64,000 bases of DNA from Candidatus Tanganyikabacteria bacterium (lineage in GTDB: Bacteria > Cyanobacteriota > Sericytochromatia > S15B-MN24 > VGJW01). A program made the translations under genes and the position numbers. Where the stretch lies: the NCBI GenBank assembly GCA_016867265.1, contig VGJW01000006.1, positions 62,001-126,000 of the forward strand, given 5' to 3'. The notes beneath the pieces were generated by a model that saw only the letters and a list, made by a program, of their open reading frames with translations, had not been told where the DNA came from and searched no databases. Numbering within the stretch: the stretch's first letter is position 1; every line of letters begins with the position of its first letter. Shown here piece after piece: positions 42,745-51,736 of this stretch.

Positions 42745-43344
42745 TCAGGAGGAGGAGAGGACGGTCGCCGTCGCCTCCACGCTGAGGAGGACTTCGTTGT
42801 CCACCGGGCGTAACATCAGGCTCGGACGTTCGACACCGTGGGCCTCCAGGCTGATGGGGAAGCTGGCCTGAACCGTCAGTAGTTCGGGACGCAAGCGCCC
42901 TTCGATGGCGATGCGAACAGGCTGCGTCACGCCGCGTACCTGCACCTTGCCTGCTGCCTCCCCCACGAGGCTCAAGCCGTCGGGGGTCGCGCGCCTCTCG
43001 CTCCATGTCACGGATTCGATCACCAGGTCCACCATGGGGTGACGTTCGGCCTGCATGACCAAGGCCATGTTGCGATCCCGACTGCGATTCCCGCTGCGGA
43101 ATGAGCGCACGGGTATCCGCAGGCGCAAGGGGAGCTCCAGAATGGCTTGGCTGGCATCCAACACCCTGATCGTCCCCAGCAAATGGTCCGAGAGCCCGAT
43201 CGACGTATGCAGGGGGTGGACGACCTTGTAAGAAGTCCGAACATCCTTACCGAACACGTAGGACGCTGGCGCAGCCACGGCTGGCCCGGCGGCAAGTACC
43301 AGCGCGAGCAGCGTGCCCGACAAGCGAATGTTCCTAGGGCACAA
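42745..43344 (-). CDS. YceI family periplasmic protein
   Basis: A 199-residue exported protein (signal peptide ending near 'GPAVAAPAS') of the YceI lipocalin-like family, which binds isoprenoid or quinone-like lipids. Family features are 'LGTIRVLDASQAILELPL', 'VIESVTW' and a closing beta-barrel strand. The start TTG at 43344 has CAGGGG upstream and overlaps the previous gene by 11 bases. It is the last gene of a cytochrome c, cytochrome b-like, YceI operon. Confidence 0.82.
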   Translation of the reverse strand: MCPRNIRLSGTLLALVLAAGPAVAAPASYVFGKDVRTSYKVVHPLHTSIGLSDHLLGTIRVLDASQAILELPLRLRIPVRSFRSGNRSRDRNMALVMQAERHPMVDLVIESVTWSERRATPDGLSLVGEAAGKVQVRGVTQPVRIAIEGRLRPELLTVQASFPISLEAHGVERPSLMLRPVDNEVLLSVEATATVLSSS

Positions 43345-43939
43345 GTGCCAGCACCCCTGCCGAAAGGCACATCAGCGCAATCGCCGCGAGGCCCGCTGCT
43401 TGGTGGGGCTCGTTGTCCAGCCGTCCCGAGAGGCGGGCCACACCGGAAGCCAGGGTCAGCACCATGGCCGCCCCATGCCCCCAGGCCAAGGCACGGTGGA
43501 TATCGACCGAATCCCAACGGCCACCGACCGCCACCGGATCCCCTTCGGTGGCGGGCGCCGTCAGGGACAGACCAGCACTCGCAAAGTAGAGCCCAGTCGC
43601 TACGCCGCCCAATCCGGCGTGAAGTGCGGTGCCGAGGTTACGGTCCGGAAAGCCGTGCGCGCTCCACGTCCCCATGCCGGCTGCCAGCGCCATCGTCGTC
43701 AGGGTCGCCAAGGCGAGGCCCTGATGCAACTGCAACTGGTGATGCCGGCGATCCTCTGCCAACAAGGAATCCTCGGGATCCAGCCGAATGACATCTTCCC
43801 CGACCACCGGCTCGAGCTTGGCAGCCAGAGACAAGGGGGGCGGTTGCAGGGCCTGCACGTCGGCCGCCCACGCGGGTCCGACCGCAAGGAGAACGCCCGC
43901 GAGCGCAAGGGCCATCAGGTTGGCACACCGGAACAGCAC
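43334..43939 (-). CDS. Signal-peptide-bearing four-helix membrane protein, possible cytochrome b
   Basis: A 201-residue protein with a signal peptide ('MALALAGVLLAVGPAWAA') followed by four hydrophobic helices. His residues at helix ends ('QLHQGLALATL', 'GTALHAGLGGV', 'DIHRALAWGHGAAM', 'PHQAAGLAAIAL') could bind two b haems, as in b561-type proteins. No family is certain. The GTG at 43939 lies 3 bases after the cytochrome c stop. Its position between a haem lipoprotein and YceI suggests electron transfer across the inner membrane. Confidence 0.65.
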   Translation of the reverse strand: MLFRCANLMALALAGVLLAVGPAWAADVQALQPPPLSLAAKLEPVVGEDVIRLDPEDSLLAEDRRHHQLQLHQGLALATLTTMALAAGMGTWSAHGFPDRNLGTALHAGLGGVATGLYFASAGLSLTAPATEGDPVAVGGRWDSVDIHRALAWGHGAAMVLTLASGVARLSGRLDNEPHQAAGLAAIALMCLSAGVLALVP

Positions 43940-43941
43940 GT

Positions 43942-44286
43942 TCAGTTGTCCTTGCTGCCCTGCGCAACCCAGGCCTTGATGCGCAGGCGCTCTTCGGTCG
44001 AGACAGCTACCCCGGCCCTCGGGGGCATATGGCCCGATTCGATCTCGCGCAGGGCAAGGGCGATGCCACCCCGGACATTGGCGTAGGTCGCCCTGCCCGA
44101 GGCATCCATGTAGACGGCATCACGAGCGTTGCTACCTCCCACGGCGTGGCAACCTGCACAGGACCGCTCGATGACAGGCGCGACCTGCGTCCTGAACGAG
44201 ATGGTTTCCGTCGGCAGGACCTCTTGTTGCCCGGCGCAGCCGCCCACGAGCAGACCGGTAAAACAAGGCAGGATCAGCGTGCGCAC
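43942..44286 (-). CDS. Lipoprotein c-type cytochrome
   Basis: A 114-residue protein with a lipobox (LVGGC) and one haem-binding CxxCH ('CAGCH'), and a likely Met ligand in 'SGHMPPRAG'. The sequence around the haem resembles planctomycete-type cytochrome c domains ('FRTQVAPVIERSCAGCH'). GTG at 44286 gives a good lipoprotein signal with AAGG upstream and starts just after the DEAD helicase stop. GTG at 44313 is the longer alternative. It heads the three-gene redox operon. Confidence 0.85.
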   Translation of the reverse strand: MRTLILPCFTGLLVGGCAGQQEVLPTETISFRTQVAPVIERSCAGCHAVGGSNARDAVYMDASGRATYANVRGGIALALREIESGHMPPRAGVAVSTEERLRIKAWVAQGSKDN

Positions 44287-44293
44287 GATGGCC

Positions 44294-45760
44294 TTATGCC
44301 CCGCGCGAGCCACTCCTTGCAGGCTTGCTCAAGCGGGCGAGGAAGGCATCACGCCGAGCGGCAACGACTTCCAGGCGAACATGATCCGGCATGATCGCGA
44401 GGTCACGCATCTCCGACACGGGAACCCCCGTCCGCTGCGCAAGCCACTGAAGCAGGCGCTTGGGATGCTGTTCGGGCAAAGGGGACATCCTCAGGCGAAT
44501 CTGCTTCCACGCAGGTGCTTGAGCTGCCGGCGCGGTACCCACCGGACGACGCCCTGCAGGCTGACGGCCATCCCGGCCGCCACCGGGACGCTGGCCGCGG
44601 CCGCGCTCGGGTACGGTTCGCTCCTCGGGGCCACCCGCCGGCATCGGGCCGGGCTGGGGCGGCACGGCCCGCTCCTGGATGCTCACGCGCTTTGCGATGG
44701 GGTGGTAATACTCGGCGTCGTCGGTCGACACGAGCAGCACGCTGGTGCCTTCGCGACCCGCGCGACCAGTTCGGCCGCTGCGGTGGATGTAGGTCTCCAC
44801 GGTCGTGGGGACGCCGTGGTGAAGCACCAGATCGACGCCTTCGATGTCGAGCCCGCGGGCCGCAACGTCGGTTGCGACGAGGATGTCGATCTCGCTCGCC
44901 TTGAAGCGGGCCAGCATCGTGTTGCGGGCCGACTGGGACATATTGCCGTTAAGGAAGCCGACGGGCCTGCCGAGGCAGCGCTCAAGTTTCTGGGCCACGC
45001 GACGGGTCTCGTGCTTCATCTGGGTGAAGATGATGGTGCGACCGGGCTTGTCGGCCTCGAGCAGGGACCAGAGGGCCTCGACGCGCTTCGTGCGGTCAAC
45101 ACGCACCATCTCGTGGACGATGCGTGCCGGGATGCGCTCCTCGGACTGGGCCTCGAGATTAACGGGATCCTTGAGGTAACGATCAGCCAGCTGGCGAATG
45201 GGATCGGGCATGGTCGCCGAGAACAGGATGGTCTGCTTGCGGGCGGGCAGGCGGCCGACAAGGAACTCGATGTCGCGGCGGAAGCCCATGTCCAGCATCT
45301 GGTCGGCTTCGTCGAGCACCAGGATGGACACGTGCGACAGATCGAGGCTGCCGCGCCCCAGCAGATCCTTGAGGCGGCCCGGCGTTCCCACGACGATGTC
45401 CGTCCCTTGGCGCAGGGCACGCTCCTGAGGCTCCAGGCCCACGCCACCAAAGACCGGTGTCAGGCGCAGATTGCCGCCAGCCGCAACGGACTCGATGGCT
45501 TCCTTGACCTGCAGGGCGAGTTCACGGGTCGGCAACACAATCAGGACCGTAGGCTTGCCTTGGCCCCGAGGGACCATCGTCAGCAACGGCAGGCCGAAGG
45601 CCAGCGTCTTGCCGGACCCGGTCTTGGCCCGGACCACCGCGTCACGGCCTTCGAGCACGGCCGGGATGGCCAACCGCTGGACCGGCGTAGGCTCCGTGAA
45701 GCCCAATCGGGCCACGCCCGCCAACACCTGGGGCGACAAGGAAAAATCGGAAAAGGGCAA
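44294..45760 (-). CDS. DEAD-box RNA helicase
   Basis: A 488-residue ATP-dependent RNA helicase. Motifs in order: Q-motif 'FTEPTPVQRLAIP', I 'AKTGSGKT', Ia 'PTRELA', Ib 'TPGR', II 'DEAD', III 'SAT', V 'ARGLDI' and VI 'HRSGRTGR'. After an Arg/Gly/Pro-rich linker the C-terminus ('WKQIRLRMSPLPEQHPKRLL') looks like a small RNA-binding domain, though not a clear DbpA RRM. The start is TTG at 45760 with GAGGA upstream. It probably acts in ribosome assembly or RNA decay. Confidence 0.92.
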   Translation of the reverse strand: MPFSDFSLSPQVLAGVARLGFTEPTPVQRLAIPAVLEGRDAVVRAKTGSGKTLAFGLPLLTMVPRGQGKPTVLIVLPTRELALQVKEAIESVAAGGNLRLTPVFGGVGLEPQERALRQGTDIVVGTPGRLKDLLGRGSLDLSHVSILVLDEADQMLDMGFRRDIEFLVGRLPARKQTILFSATMPDPIRQLADRYLKDPVNLEAQSEERIPARIVHEMVRVDRTKRVEALWSLLEADKPGRTIIFTQMKHETRRVAQKLERCLGRPVGFLNGNMSQSARNTMLARFKASEIDILVATDVAARGLDIEGVDLVLHHGVPTTVETYIHRSGRTGRAGREGTSVLLVSTDDAEYYHPIAKRVSIQERAVPPQPGPMPAGGPEERTVPERGRGQRPGGGRDGRQPAGRRPVGTAPAAQAPAWKQIRLRMSPLPEQHPKRLLQWLAQRTGVPVSEMRDLAIMPDHVRLEVVAARRDAFLARLSKPARSGSRGA

Positions 45761-45868
45761 AAAATCCTCGCAATCAATCTAGATCAAAGACAATATCAGG
45801 GCGGGGGCCGACAGCCACTCCCGCACCTCCACCCTACCATCCGCCAGCGGCACCGTACAGGGGACACC

Positions 45869-46303
45869 ATGCCGGAGCATCTCGAGATCGCGCCGGGCGT
45901 CCGGGTCGCCACGGAGGCCCTGGTGGTCAGGGCCACGCGTGCCGGCGGTCCGGGGGGCCAGAACGTCAACAAGGTCGCGACCCGCATACAGTTGCGGGTC
46001 CCGGTCGACGCCATCGAGGGTCTTGCCGAGGATGCCCGCGAAAGGCTGCGGGTCCTGGCCGGCCATCGATGGCTCGAGGGCGACATCCTCGCCCTGACCG
46101 CAGCGGAAAGCCGCCATCAGGCGGACAACAGGCAGTTGGCCGAGGAACGCCTCGTTGCCCTGGTACGGGCGGCCCTCGTTCGGCCCAAGACCCGAAAGGC
46201 CACGAGGCCGACCCGAGGCAGCCAAGAGCGCCGCCTCTCCGGCAAGAAGTCCCGCAGTGCGGTCAAGCGCAGTCGGCAAGGCAGCTCGGACGGCGACGGC
46301 TAA
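45869..46303 (+). CDS. arfB: Alternative ribosome-rescue factor ArfB
   Basis: A 144-residue peptidyl-tRNA hydrolase domain protein with the catalytic GGQ motif ('RAGGPGGQNVNKVATR') and a long basic C-terminal tail ('KTRKATRPTRGSQERRL ... KKSRSAVKRSR') that enters the empty mRNA channel. It releases peptides from stalled ribosomes, complementing SmpB (also in this window). AGGGG lies before the ATG at 45869. It overlaps the convergent methylase stop by 4 bases. Confidence 0.92.
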   Translation: MPEHLEIAPGVRVATEALVVRATRAGGPGGQNVNKVATRIQLRVPVDAIEGLAEDARERLRVLAGHRWLEGDILALTAAESRHQADNRQLAEERLVALVRAALVRPKTRKATRPTRGSQERRLSGKKSRSAVKRSRQGSSDGDG

Positions 46304-47172
46304 GCCGGCGAAAACATCCGTCGGTTGCACACGAGCAACTCGGCGACGTCGCCCCGGCCGCTCGAGCGTGCATTGATGGCACGCGGCATCCCGACAGTCC
46401 GCATCGGCCAGTCACGATACAGGTCCCGGATGAAAGGACAGTCGGAATTGGAAAGCAGGACCGTGGCCCCACGGCGATCCAGCAGGGCGAAAAGGTCCCG
46501 AAGCGCGACCTGCTGCTCTTCGCCGAAATCCAGACCGACATACCGCGTGAACGACGAGGTCCGAGACAACGGGTGGTAGGGCGGGTCGAAGTAGACGAAG
46601 TCACCGGCCCCGACGTTCGCCTCGACGTCGGCAAAGTGCCTGCAGGACAACGTGACCGCAGCCAACGCCCTCGATGCCGCCTCAATCCTGGCACGGTCGG
46701 CGATACGCGGGTTGCTGTAGCGCCCCATGGGCACGTTGAAGCCGCCGCCCGAATTTTCGCGGTAGAGGCCGTTGAAGCATGTGCGGTTGAGGTAGATCAA
46801 GCGCGCGGCGCGGGCCATAGCTTCGTCCGGTACGGTGGCCCGCGTCAGGGCGTAGTGCTCGGTGCCGTGGCAGGCCTGATGTTCCTCGAGGAGACCGATC
46901 AGGGCCTCGGGGCGGTCTTGTACGGCCCTGTAGGCTTCGATGAGATGCGGGTTGCAGTCCGACAGGACGGCCCGTCCCGGAACAAGCAGCCCCTCGGAGA
47001 CCAAGCCGAAGAACAAGGCGCCACCCCCCAGAAACGGCTCGTGGTAGCGCCCATGCGGTGCCGTAGCCCGATAGATGCGGACAAGCTCGGGCAGCAGGCG
47101 CGCCTTGCCACCGGCCCACTTCAGGAAGGGGCTGGCCGCAACGGAACCCGGGACCCCGGGGTGAACAGGCAT
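46300..47172 (-). CDS. Dam-type DNA adenine methyltransferase
   Basis: A 290-residue N6-adenine methyltransferase (D12 class). The SAM-binding motif is 'FLKWAGGKARLLPEL', 'YHEPFLGGGALFF' follows, and the catalytic motif is DPPY in 'VYFDPPYHPLSRTS'. The ATG at 47172 starts 'MPVHPGVPGSVAASPFLKW', and a longer upstream frame is not family-like. No restriction endonuclease or mismatch gene is next to it, so it may be an orphan methylase. Whether the target is GATC cannot be judged from sequence. Confidence 0.9.
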   Translation of the reverse strand: MPVHPGVPGSVAASPFLKWAGGKARLLPELVRIYRATAPHGRYHEPFLGGGALFFGLVSEGLLVPGRAVLSDCNPHLIEAYRAVQDRPEALIGLLEEHQACHGTEHYALTRATVPDEAMARAARLIYLNRTCFNGLYRENSGGGFNVPMGRYSNPRIADRARIEAASRALAAVTLSCRHFADVEANVGAGDFVYFDPPYHPLSRTSSFTRYVGLDFGEEQQVALRDLFALLDRRGATVLLSNSDCPFIRDLYRDWPMRTVGMPRAINARSSGRGDVAELLVCNRRMFSPA

Positions 47173-47216
47173 GCCATGATGGTAGGCGGGGACACGATGC
47201 GGGGCAAGACGACAGG

Positions 47217-48323
47217 ATGGCGGTAGCGGACCGGGGAGTGCCCGTCTCGCGGCCGACTGCGTGGCGGGAGTCCGTTGGCGTGGCCTTGGCGGCCTCGGGA
47301 CTCGGTTGGCTGGCCAGCCTGGCAGGCATCGCTGCCGCCCGGATCTGGCCGGATCCGGGCACCGTGCCGTCCCCCGAGGCATGGCCCTGGGGCTGGGACG
47401 GCGGATGGTACGCCGGTCTCGCGGCCGAGGGCTGGTCCCTGACGCCACAAGGCGACATCCCCCAGGGGGCAGCTTTCCTGCCGGCTTGGCCCCTGTTGCT
47501 GCGACTGGGCATGGGCATCGGATTGCCTGGCGATGTCGTGGGCTTTGCCCTGCCGGGACTCTGCCAGCTCGTCTGGTTGGCGTTGCTGCACGGGATGGTG
47601 CGTCGCCAATACCCTTTCAGGCCTGCCCTGTGGGCGACCCTCCTGGCGGCCCTCTGGCCTCACGGCCTGACGGGCCGCGTCGCCTACACCGAGCCGCTGT
47701 TCCTCGCGAGCGGCACCTTGGTTCTGGCGTGGGGCACCCGACCGGGAAACCCGGGGGCTGTTGCCGTGCTCGCCGCGTTCCTTTCCGGTAGCGTTCGTGT
47801 CGCCGGCCTGGCGTTGGCCGGGGCAGGCCTCGAGGCACGGGGACATCGGCGCTGGCTTTTGCTGGCGGCCCCCGCGGTCGGTCTCGCGATGGTCATCGCC
47901 TGGCAGGCATGGGTACTCGGCGACCCGCTGGCATTTCTGCACGCGCAACGCCATTGGCACAATGGCCAACCGCCGGGGGGCTGGGGATGGCTTGGCCCGC
48001 TCAGCCTGGGCCTGCTCGGGCCGATCGGGCATCAAGGTGTGCTCAAGGCCGCTATGGCCTACGGAACGGCCGCCTTGGTCCTGCGCCATGTCGCGCGACA
48101 CCCCGGTGTCGCCGCGGCAGCAGCGGGTCACCTTGCGCTGGTGCTGGCCTCGGGCTGGACCGAGAGCGGAGATCGGTACCTCTACGGCTCCCCGGCAGCC
48201 TGGTGGCTGCTCATGCCCATCCTCGCCAGCCATCCCCGGGTTTCGATGGCACTGGGTCTCGTGTCGGCCGTGGTCACGGCCCTCTGGTCCCGATCGTGGA
48301 CCTTGGGCCTGTGGGTCTTCTGA
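47217..48323 (+). CDS. PIG-V-like membrane mannosyltransferase
   Basis: A 368-residue polytopic protein with about 8-10 helices. The loop after helix 1 has 'WGWDGGWYAGLAAEGW', the 'WDxxxYxxIAxxGY'-type motif of the PIG-V/GPI mannosyltransferase 2 family (GT76), followed by 'AFLPAWPLLLRLG', another family hallmark. 'GRVAYTEPLFLASGT' follows. It likely uses polyprenyl-phosphate-mannose on the outer face of the inner membrane. The acceptor is unknown, with no O-antigen or lipoprotein-glycan genes nearby. The ATG at 47217 has no good Shine-Dalgarno sequence. Confidence 0.75.
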   Translation: MAVADRGVPVSRPTAWRESVGVALAASGLGWLASLAGIAAARIWPDPGTVPSPEAWPWGWDGGWYAGLAAEGWSLTPQGDIPQGAAFLPAWPLLLRLGMGIGLPGDVVGFALPGLCQLVWLALLHGMVRRQYPFRPALWATLLAALWPHGLTGRVAYTEPLFLASGTLVLAWGTRPGNPGAVAVLAAFLSGSVRVAGLALAGAGLEARGHRRWLLLAAPAVGLAMVIAWQAWVLGDPLAFLHAQRHWHNGQPPGGWGWLGPLSLGLLGPIGHQGVLKAAMAYGTAALVLRHVARHPGVAAAAAGHLALVLASGWTESGDRYLYGSPAAWWLLMPILASHPRVSMALGLVSAVVTALWSRSWTLGLWVF

Positions 48324-48350
48324 ACCCAGCACGCTTAACCACTTGTTCGG

Positions 48351-49277
48351 GTGAACTTTACCGAACTCGATACGGCCCTGCCGACAACCCCCGAGGGGGA
48401 ACCAGCCAGCATGCCGACCGTACCGTCCTTTGGTGGGGGCTGCGTGCCGACCGCCTTGGCTCCGGCACCGGCGTGCACGAGACCACCTTACGCGGTTCCC
48501 TTCGCCCCAGTGCTGCCTGCCGCAGAGGATGCTTGGGTCGGGCAAAGCCCCACCGCTTGGCAGCCCGCTGTCGGCACGGTTTTCGCCCCTGTCCCCTATG
48601 CCAACCTGCTTGCGCAACTCGACTCCCTCGTCAGCGGTCCGGTACCCACTCCTCCGGTCCTGGCGCCCCTGCCCGGTGCACCTGCGCCAACTCCTGCGCC
48701 GGCCCGCCCCCAGCCGGGCCCACCGCCGCGCGCGACACCGGGTGGGCTACCGGCCGATCCCGCCAGCTGGTTCATCTCGCAGAACGCCGGAGCATACAAC
48801 ACGCGTGAGGACGCTCCCGGCAACGGCAATTGCGGGCCGACGAGCCTGACGATGATTGCCCGGGCGTTCGGCAAGGTCCACGTCACGCCGGAGTCTGCGA
48901 ACGCCGCCATCGAAGAGACGCGGCGCCGGATGGGAGCCGGCAGTCGTCAGAGCGACGAGTTCAAGGGCACCAGCTTCAAGCAGTTGGAGAAGGGTGCCGC
49001 CAGCTTCGGCCTGAATACGCACGTCGTCTGGGGAGGCATCGACAAGGTTCGCGCCGAGTTGGCTCAGGGGCGGCTCGTCATCGCCCACGTCTGCGCGACC
49101 TACCTGCGTCCGGGGACCCGCACCGGCCACTATGCCGTGGTCTGGAAGGTCGAGGGGGACAAGGTCTATCTGAATGACCCCGCGAACCGCAAGGGCCCGA
49201 TGGTCATCACCGTGGCCCAGTTCCTCGCCGCACAGAAGGCCCGAGGAACCCAGGGGCTGGTCTCGATCGGCGCCTGA
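48351..49277 (+). CDS. C39-like (papain-fold) peptidase-like protein
   Basis: A 308-residue protein. Residues 1-135 are Pro/Ala-rich, look disordered and have no signal peptide. The C-terminal domain has Cys161 in 'GNGNCGPTSLTMIARAFG', His260 in 'TRTGHYAVVWKVEGDKVYL' and Asp276 in 'LNDPANR', the classical C39/C70-type layout. 'GGIDKVRAELAQGRLVIAHV' fits that domain. GTG at 48351 is used. An ATG at 48411 with GAGGGGG upstream is a good alternative. Target and export route are unknown. Confidence 0.75.
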   Translation: MNFTELDTALPTTPEGEPASMPTVPSFGGGCVPTALAPAPACTRPPYAVPFAPVLPAAEDAWVGQSPTAWQPAVGTVFAPVPYANLLAQLDSLVSGPVPTPPVLAPLPGAPAPTPAPARPQPGPPPRATPGGLPADPASWFISQNAGAYNTREDAPGNGNCGPTSLTMIARAFGKVHVTPESANAAIEETRRRMGAGSRQSDEFKGTSFKQLEKGAASFGLNTHVVWGGIDKVRAELAQGRLVIAHVCATYLRPGTRTGHYAVVWKVEGDKVYLNDPANRKGPMVITVAQFLAAQKARGTQGLVSIGA

Positions 49278-49300
49278 CGCGGACCGGGCATCGAGCTGAC

Positions 49301-51679
49301 ATGCAAGGCACGCTGCCCGTCGCCGAGCACCTCGAGGCCATTGCGGACGCCTTGCTGGCGCATCGCCGGCTGGTGCTTGTCGCTCCGCCGGGAACTGGCA
49401 AGTCGACACTGGTGCCGGCGCATCTCGCCGCCAGCGGACACAGGACTACCGTCCTGCAACCCCGGCGGGTGGCCGCGCGGATGCTGGCCGCCCACGTCGC
49501 CGCGGGCCGGCCACTGGGAGAATCCGTGGGCTACGCCGTTCGGCACGACCGCAAGGCAGGTCCCGGTACGCGCCTGCTCTACGCGACGGCGGGCGTATTC
49601 CTGCAGGAACTGCTGCAGGGCGACCGCCGCGCGTGGCCGGACATCTTGATCCTCGACGAGTGGCACGAGCGTACCGTCGAGAATGATCTGGTGGCGGCAT
49701 GGGCGGTAGCCCAACCGGATGGCCCGGCCTTGCTGGTCATGTCGGCAACCATGGATGCCGCGGCGGTAGCCGGGTGGCTGGGACAGGCGCCGGTCCTCGA
49801 GGTGGAGGGCATCTCCCATCCCGTCACCGTGCGCCATCAAGTCCCCTTGGCCCGGGAGTCGCTCGGGGATCAGGTCGCGCGTTGCCTGCGCGACCTTCGG
49901 TCGGAAGGTCTGGACGGGTCCGTGCTCGTGTTCCTGCCGGGCAAGGGTGAAATCGAGCGCGTTGCGGACACGGTGGGTGCGGTGGTGCGGGATGCCGGCC
50001 TGAAGCTGCTGCGTCTGCACGGCTCCATGAGCCTCGAGCAGCAGCAGGAGGCGCTCGAGATACCGGCACGGGAGCGTGCGGTAATCCTCGCGACCAATGT
50101 CGCGGAAACCTCGCTGACCATCCCGGGCGTCACCGTAGTCATCGACAGTGGCAAGGCGAGAAGAACCCTGCCGACGACACCCGGAAATCCCCCCGAATTG
50201 CGGCTTGCCTGGATCACCCGTGCCAACGCCATCCAACGGGCAGGCCGCGCCGGACGCCTGGCACCCGGTCGCTGCATCAGGCTCTGGGATCCGGGCTACA
50301 CGCAATCGATGGATGCCCATCCCCACCCGGGCATCCTCGTCGCCAATCCCCTGATGACCGTGCTGTCATCCGGCGTTCTGGGCGTCGGCACGGGGCTGCC
50401 CACGCCCCTGCCGCCTGATGTCGCCGCCGATGCGCACGACAGGCTGCGGCACCTCGGAGCCTTCGATTCAGCCGGGCAAGTGACGCATCTGGGCCGGCTT
50501 ATGGCACGGCTGCCCCTCGATCCCGAGGGGGCTGCCGTCGTCGCTGCAGCGACGGCCGAACGGGATCCTTGGACGTGGCTGATTGCCGCCTCGGCCGTCA
50601 TGCGGCTTGAACCCGGCCACCCGGGCGGGGATCTCGCCCAGGACGCGTGGGAACTGCTGCGCTCCCCCGGGAGATTCGGCGAGACCGCCAAGACCCTTCG
50701 GCAAGTGGCCAGGACCTCAGGGCTCGTCAGCGAAGCGGATCCACCGTGGATGACGGCCCTGATACCCGGTGAGGAGGCGAGGCGGTCACTGGCCATCGCG
50801 TGGATGTCGATACTCCCCGCAGCCCTCGCCTTCCGGGAGGACAAGGCCCACCGGGATGCCCGGGATGCCCGCGTCCACTTGCCTGAGGGCAGTCCACCGC
50901 TGGTGCTCGTGCTGCATCGCCAGCCCCTCGAAGGCCCCGGACAGCGGGTCACCCGATGCGATGCGTGGCTGGAAGCGAGGGACGGCTGGTGGCCGGAGGC
51001 GCTGAGGACCGAAGTCACCACGCGCTGGGACGATCGCCAAGGCCGCGTCTTGCAGGAGCGCACCGTCAGCCTGACCGGACTTGTCCTGCGTCGCGAACCC
51101 CTGCCGCCTGCGGACTGGCAGCCCGAAGCCGTGCAGGCCACGCTGGCCGAGGCGATCCAGACCCGTGGCCTGCGCTTGCCCGCGCTCGATGACGAGGATC
51201 TCCAGCAGTGGATGCGACGCATCCGGATTGCCGCCCGCCTCTTTCCCGACGAAGGCTGGCCCGATCTGCAAGCCGACTGGCCCCTGATCCTGCATGAGGC
51301 CTGTGCAGGGCTGCGCAGGCCCGAAGACCTTTCGGCGGGCGCGCTTCGCCGCGTCATCGACGAGCTGCTCGGGCCCTGGCTGGTGCAGCGCCTGCAGCGC
51401 ATTGCCCCGTCACGCTGGCCCCTGCCCCAGGGCCGTCACGGACGCATCACCGTGGATGACGAGGGACAGGCCGAGCTTTCGGCAAGGCTCGGGGATCTCA
51501 TCGGGCTGACGGGTCCCCAGCAGCTCTACGAGGGACGCATCGCGCTCCGGTTCGACATCCTCGCCCCGAACATGAGGACCGTCCAGAAGACGGATGATCT
51601 CGACCGCTTCTGGCATACGGCCTATCCCGAAATCAAGCGGGAACTGAAGCGCCGCTATCCCCGTCATCCCTGGCCTTGA
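49301..51679 (+). CDS. hrpB: ATP-dependent helicase HrpB
   Basis: A 792-residue DEAH-type helicase. Motif I is 'APPGTGKSTLVP', II is 'DEWHER' (DEFHER in most family members), III is 'SATMD', and later 'TNVAETSLTIPGV' and 'QRAGRAGRLAPGRC'. The C-terminal HrpB-specific domain ends with 'ITVDDEGQAELSARLGDLI', then 'RFWHTAYPEIKRELKRRYPRHPWP', the diagnostic HrpB tail. The ATG at 49301 begins 'MQGTLPVAEHLEAIADALL'. Its cellular role is poorly known, with mRNA processing reported for some members. It precedes the envelope operon by 57 bases. Confidence 0.95.
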   Translation: MQGTLPVAEHLEAIADALLAHRRLVLVAPPGTGKSTLVPAHLAASGHRTTVLQPRRVAARMLAAHVAAGRPLGESVGYAVRHDRKAGPGTRLLYATAGVFLQELLQGDRRAWPDILILDEWHERTVENDLVAAWAVAQPDGPALLVMSATMDAAAVAGWLGQAPVLEVEGISHPVTVRHQVPLARESLGDQVARCLRDLRSEGLDGSVLVFLPGKGEIERVADTVGAVVRDAGLKLLRLHGSMSLEQQQEALEIPARERAVILATNVAETSLTIPGVTVVIDSGKARRTLPTTPGNPPELRLAWITRANAIQRAGRAGRLAPGRCIRLWDPGYTQSMDAHPHPGILVANPLMTVLSSGVLGVGTGLPTPLPPDVAADAHDRLRHLGAFDSAGQVTHLGRLMARLPLDPEGAAVVAAATAERDPWTWLIAASAVMRLEPGHPGGDLAQDAWELLRSPGRFGETAKTLRQVARTSGLVSEADPPWMTALIPGEEARRSLAIAWMSILPAALAFREDKAHRDARDARVHLPEGSPPLVLVLHRQPLEGPGQRVTRCDAWLEARDGWWPEALRTEVTTRWDDRQGRVLQERTVSLTGLVLRREPLPPADWQPEAVQATLAEAIQTRGLRLPALDDEDLQQWMRRIRIAARLFPDEGWPDLQADWPLILHEACAGLRRPEDLSAGALRRVIDELLGPWLVQRLQRIAPSRWPLPQGRHGRITVDDEGQAELSARLGDLIGLTGPQQLYEGRIALRFDILAPNMRTVQKTDDLDRFWHTAYPEIKRELKRRYPRHPWP

Positions 51680-51736
51680 CGCGGCCCCCTGGCGAGGGTT
51701 GCATGGGCGGCATCCCTGTCCCGAGGAGGCATCGCC

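Noticed and set aside
49166-50326. A 386-codon minus-strand frame inside hrpB
   Set aside because: It overlaps conserved helicase motifs on the other strand. The helicase is certain.
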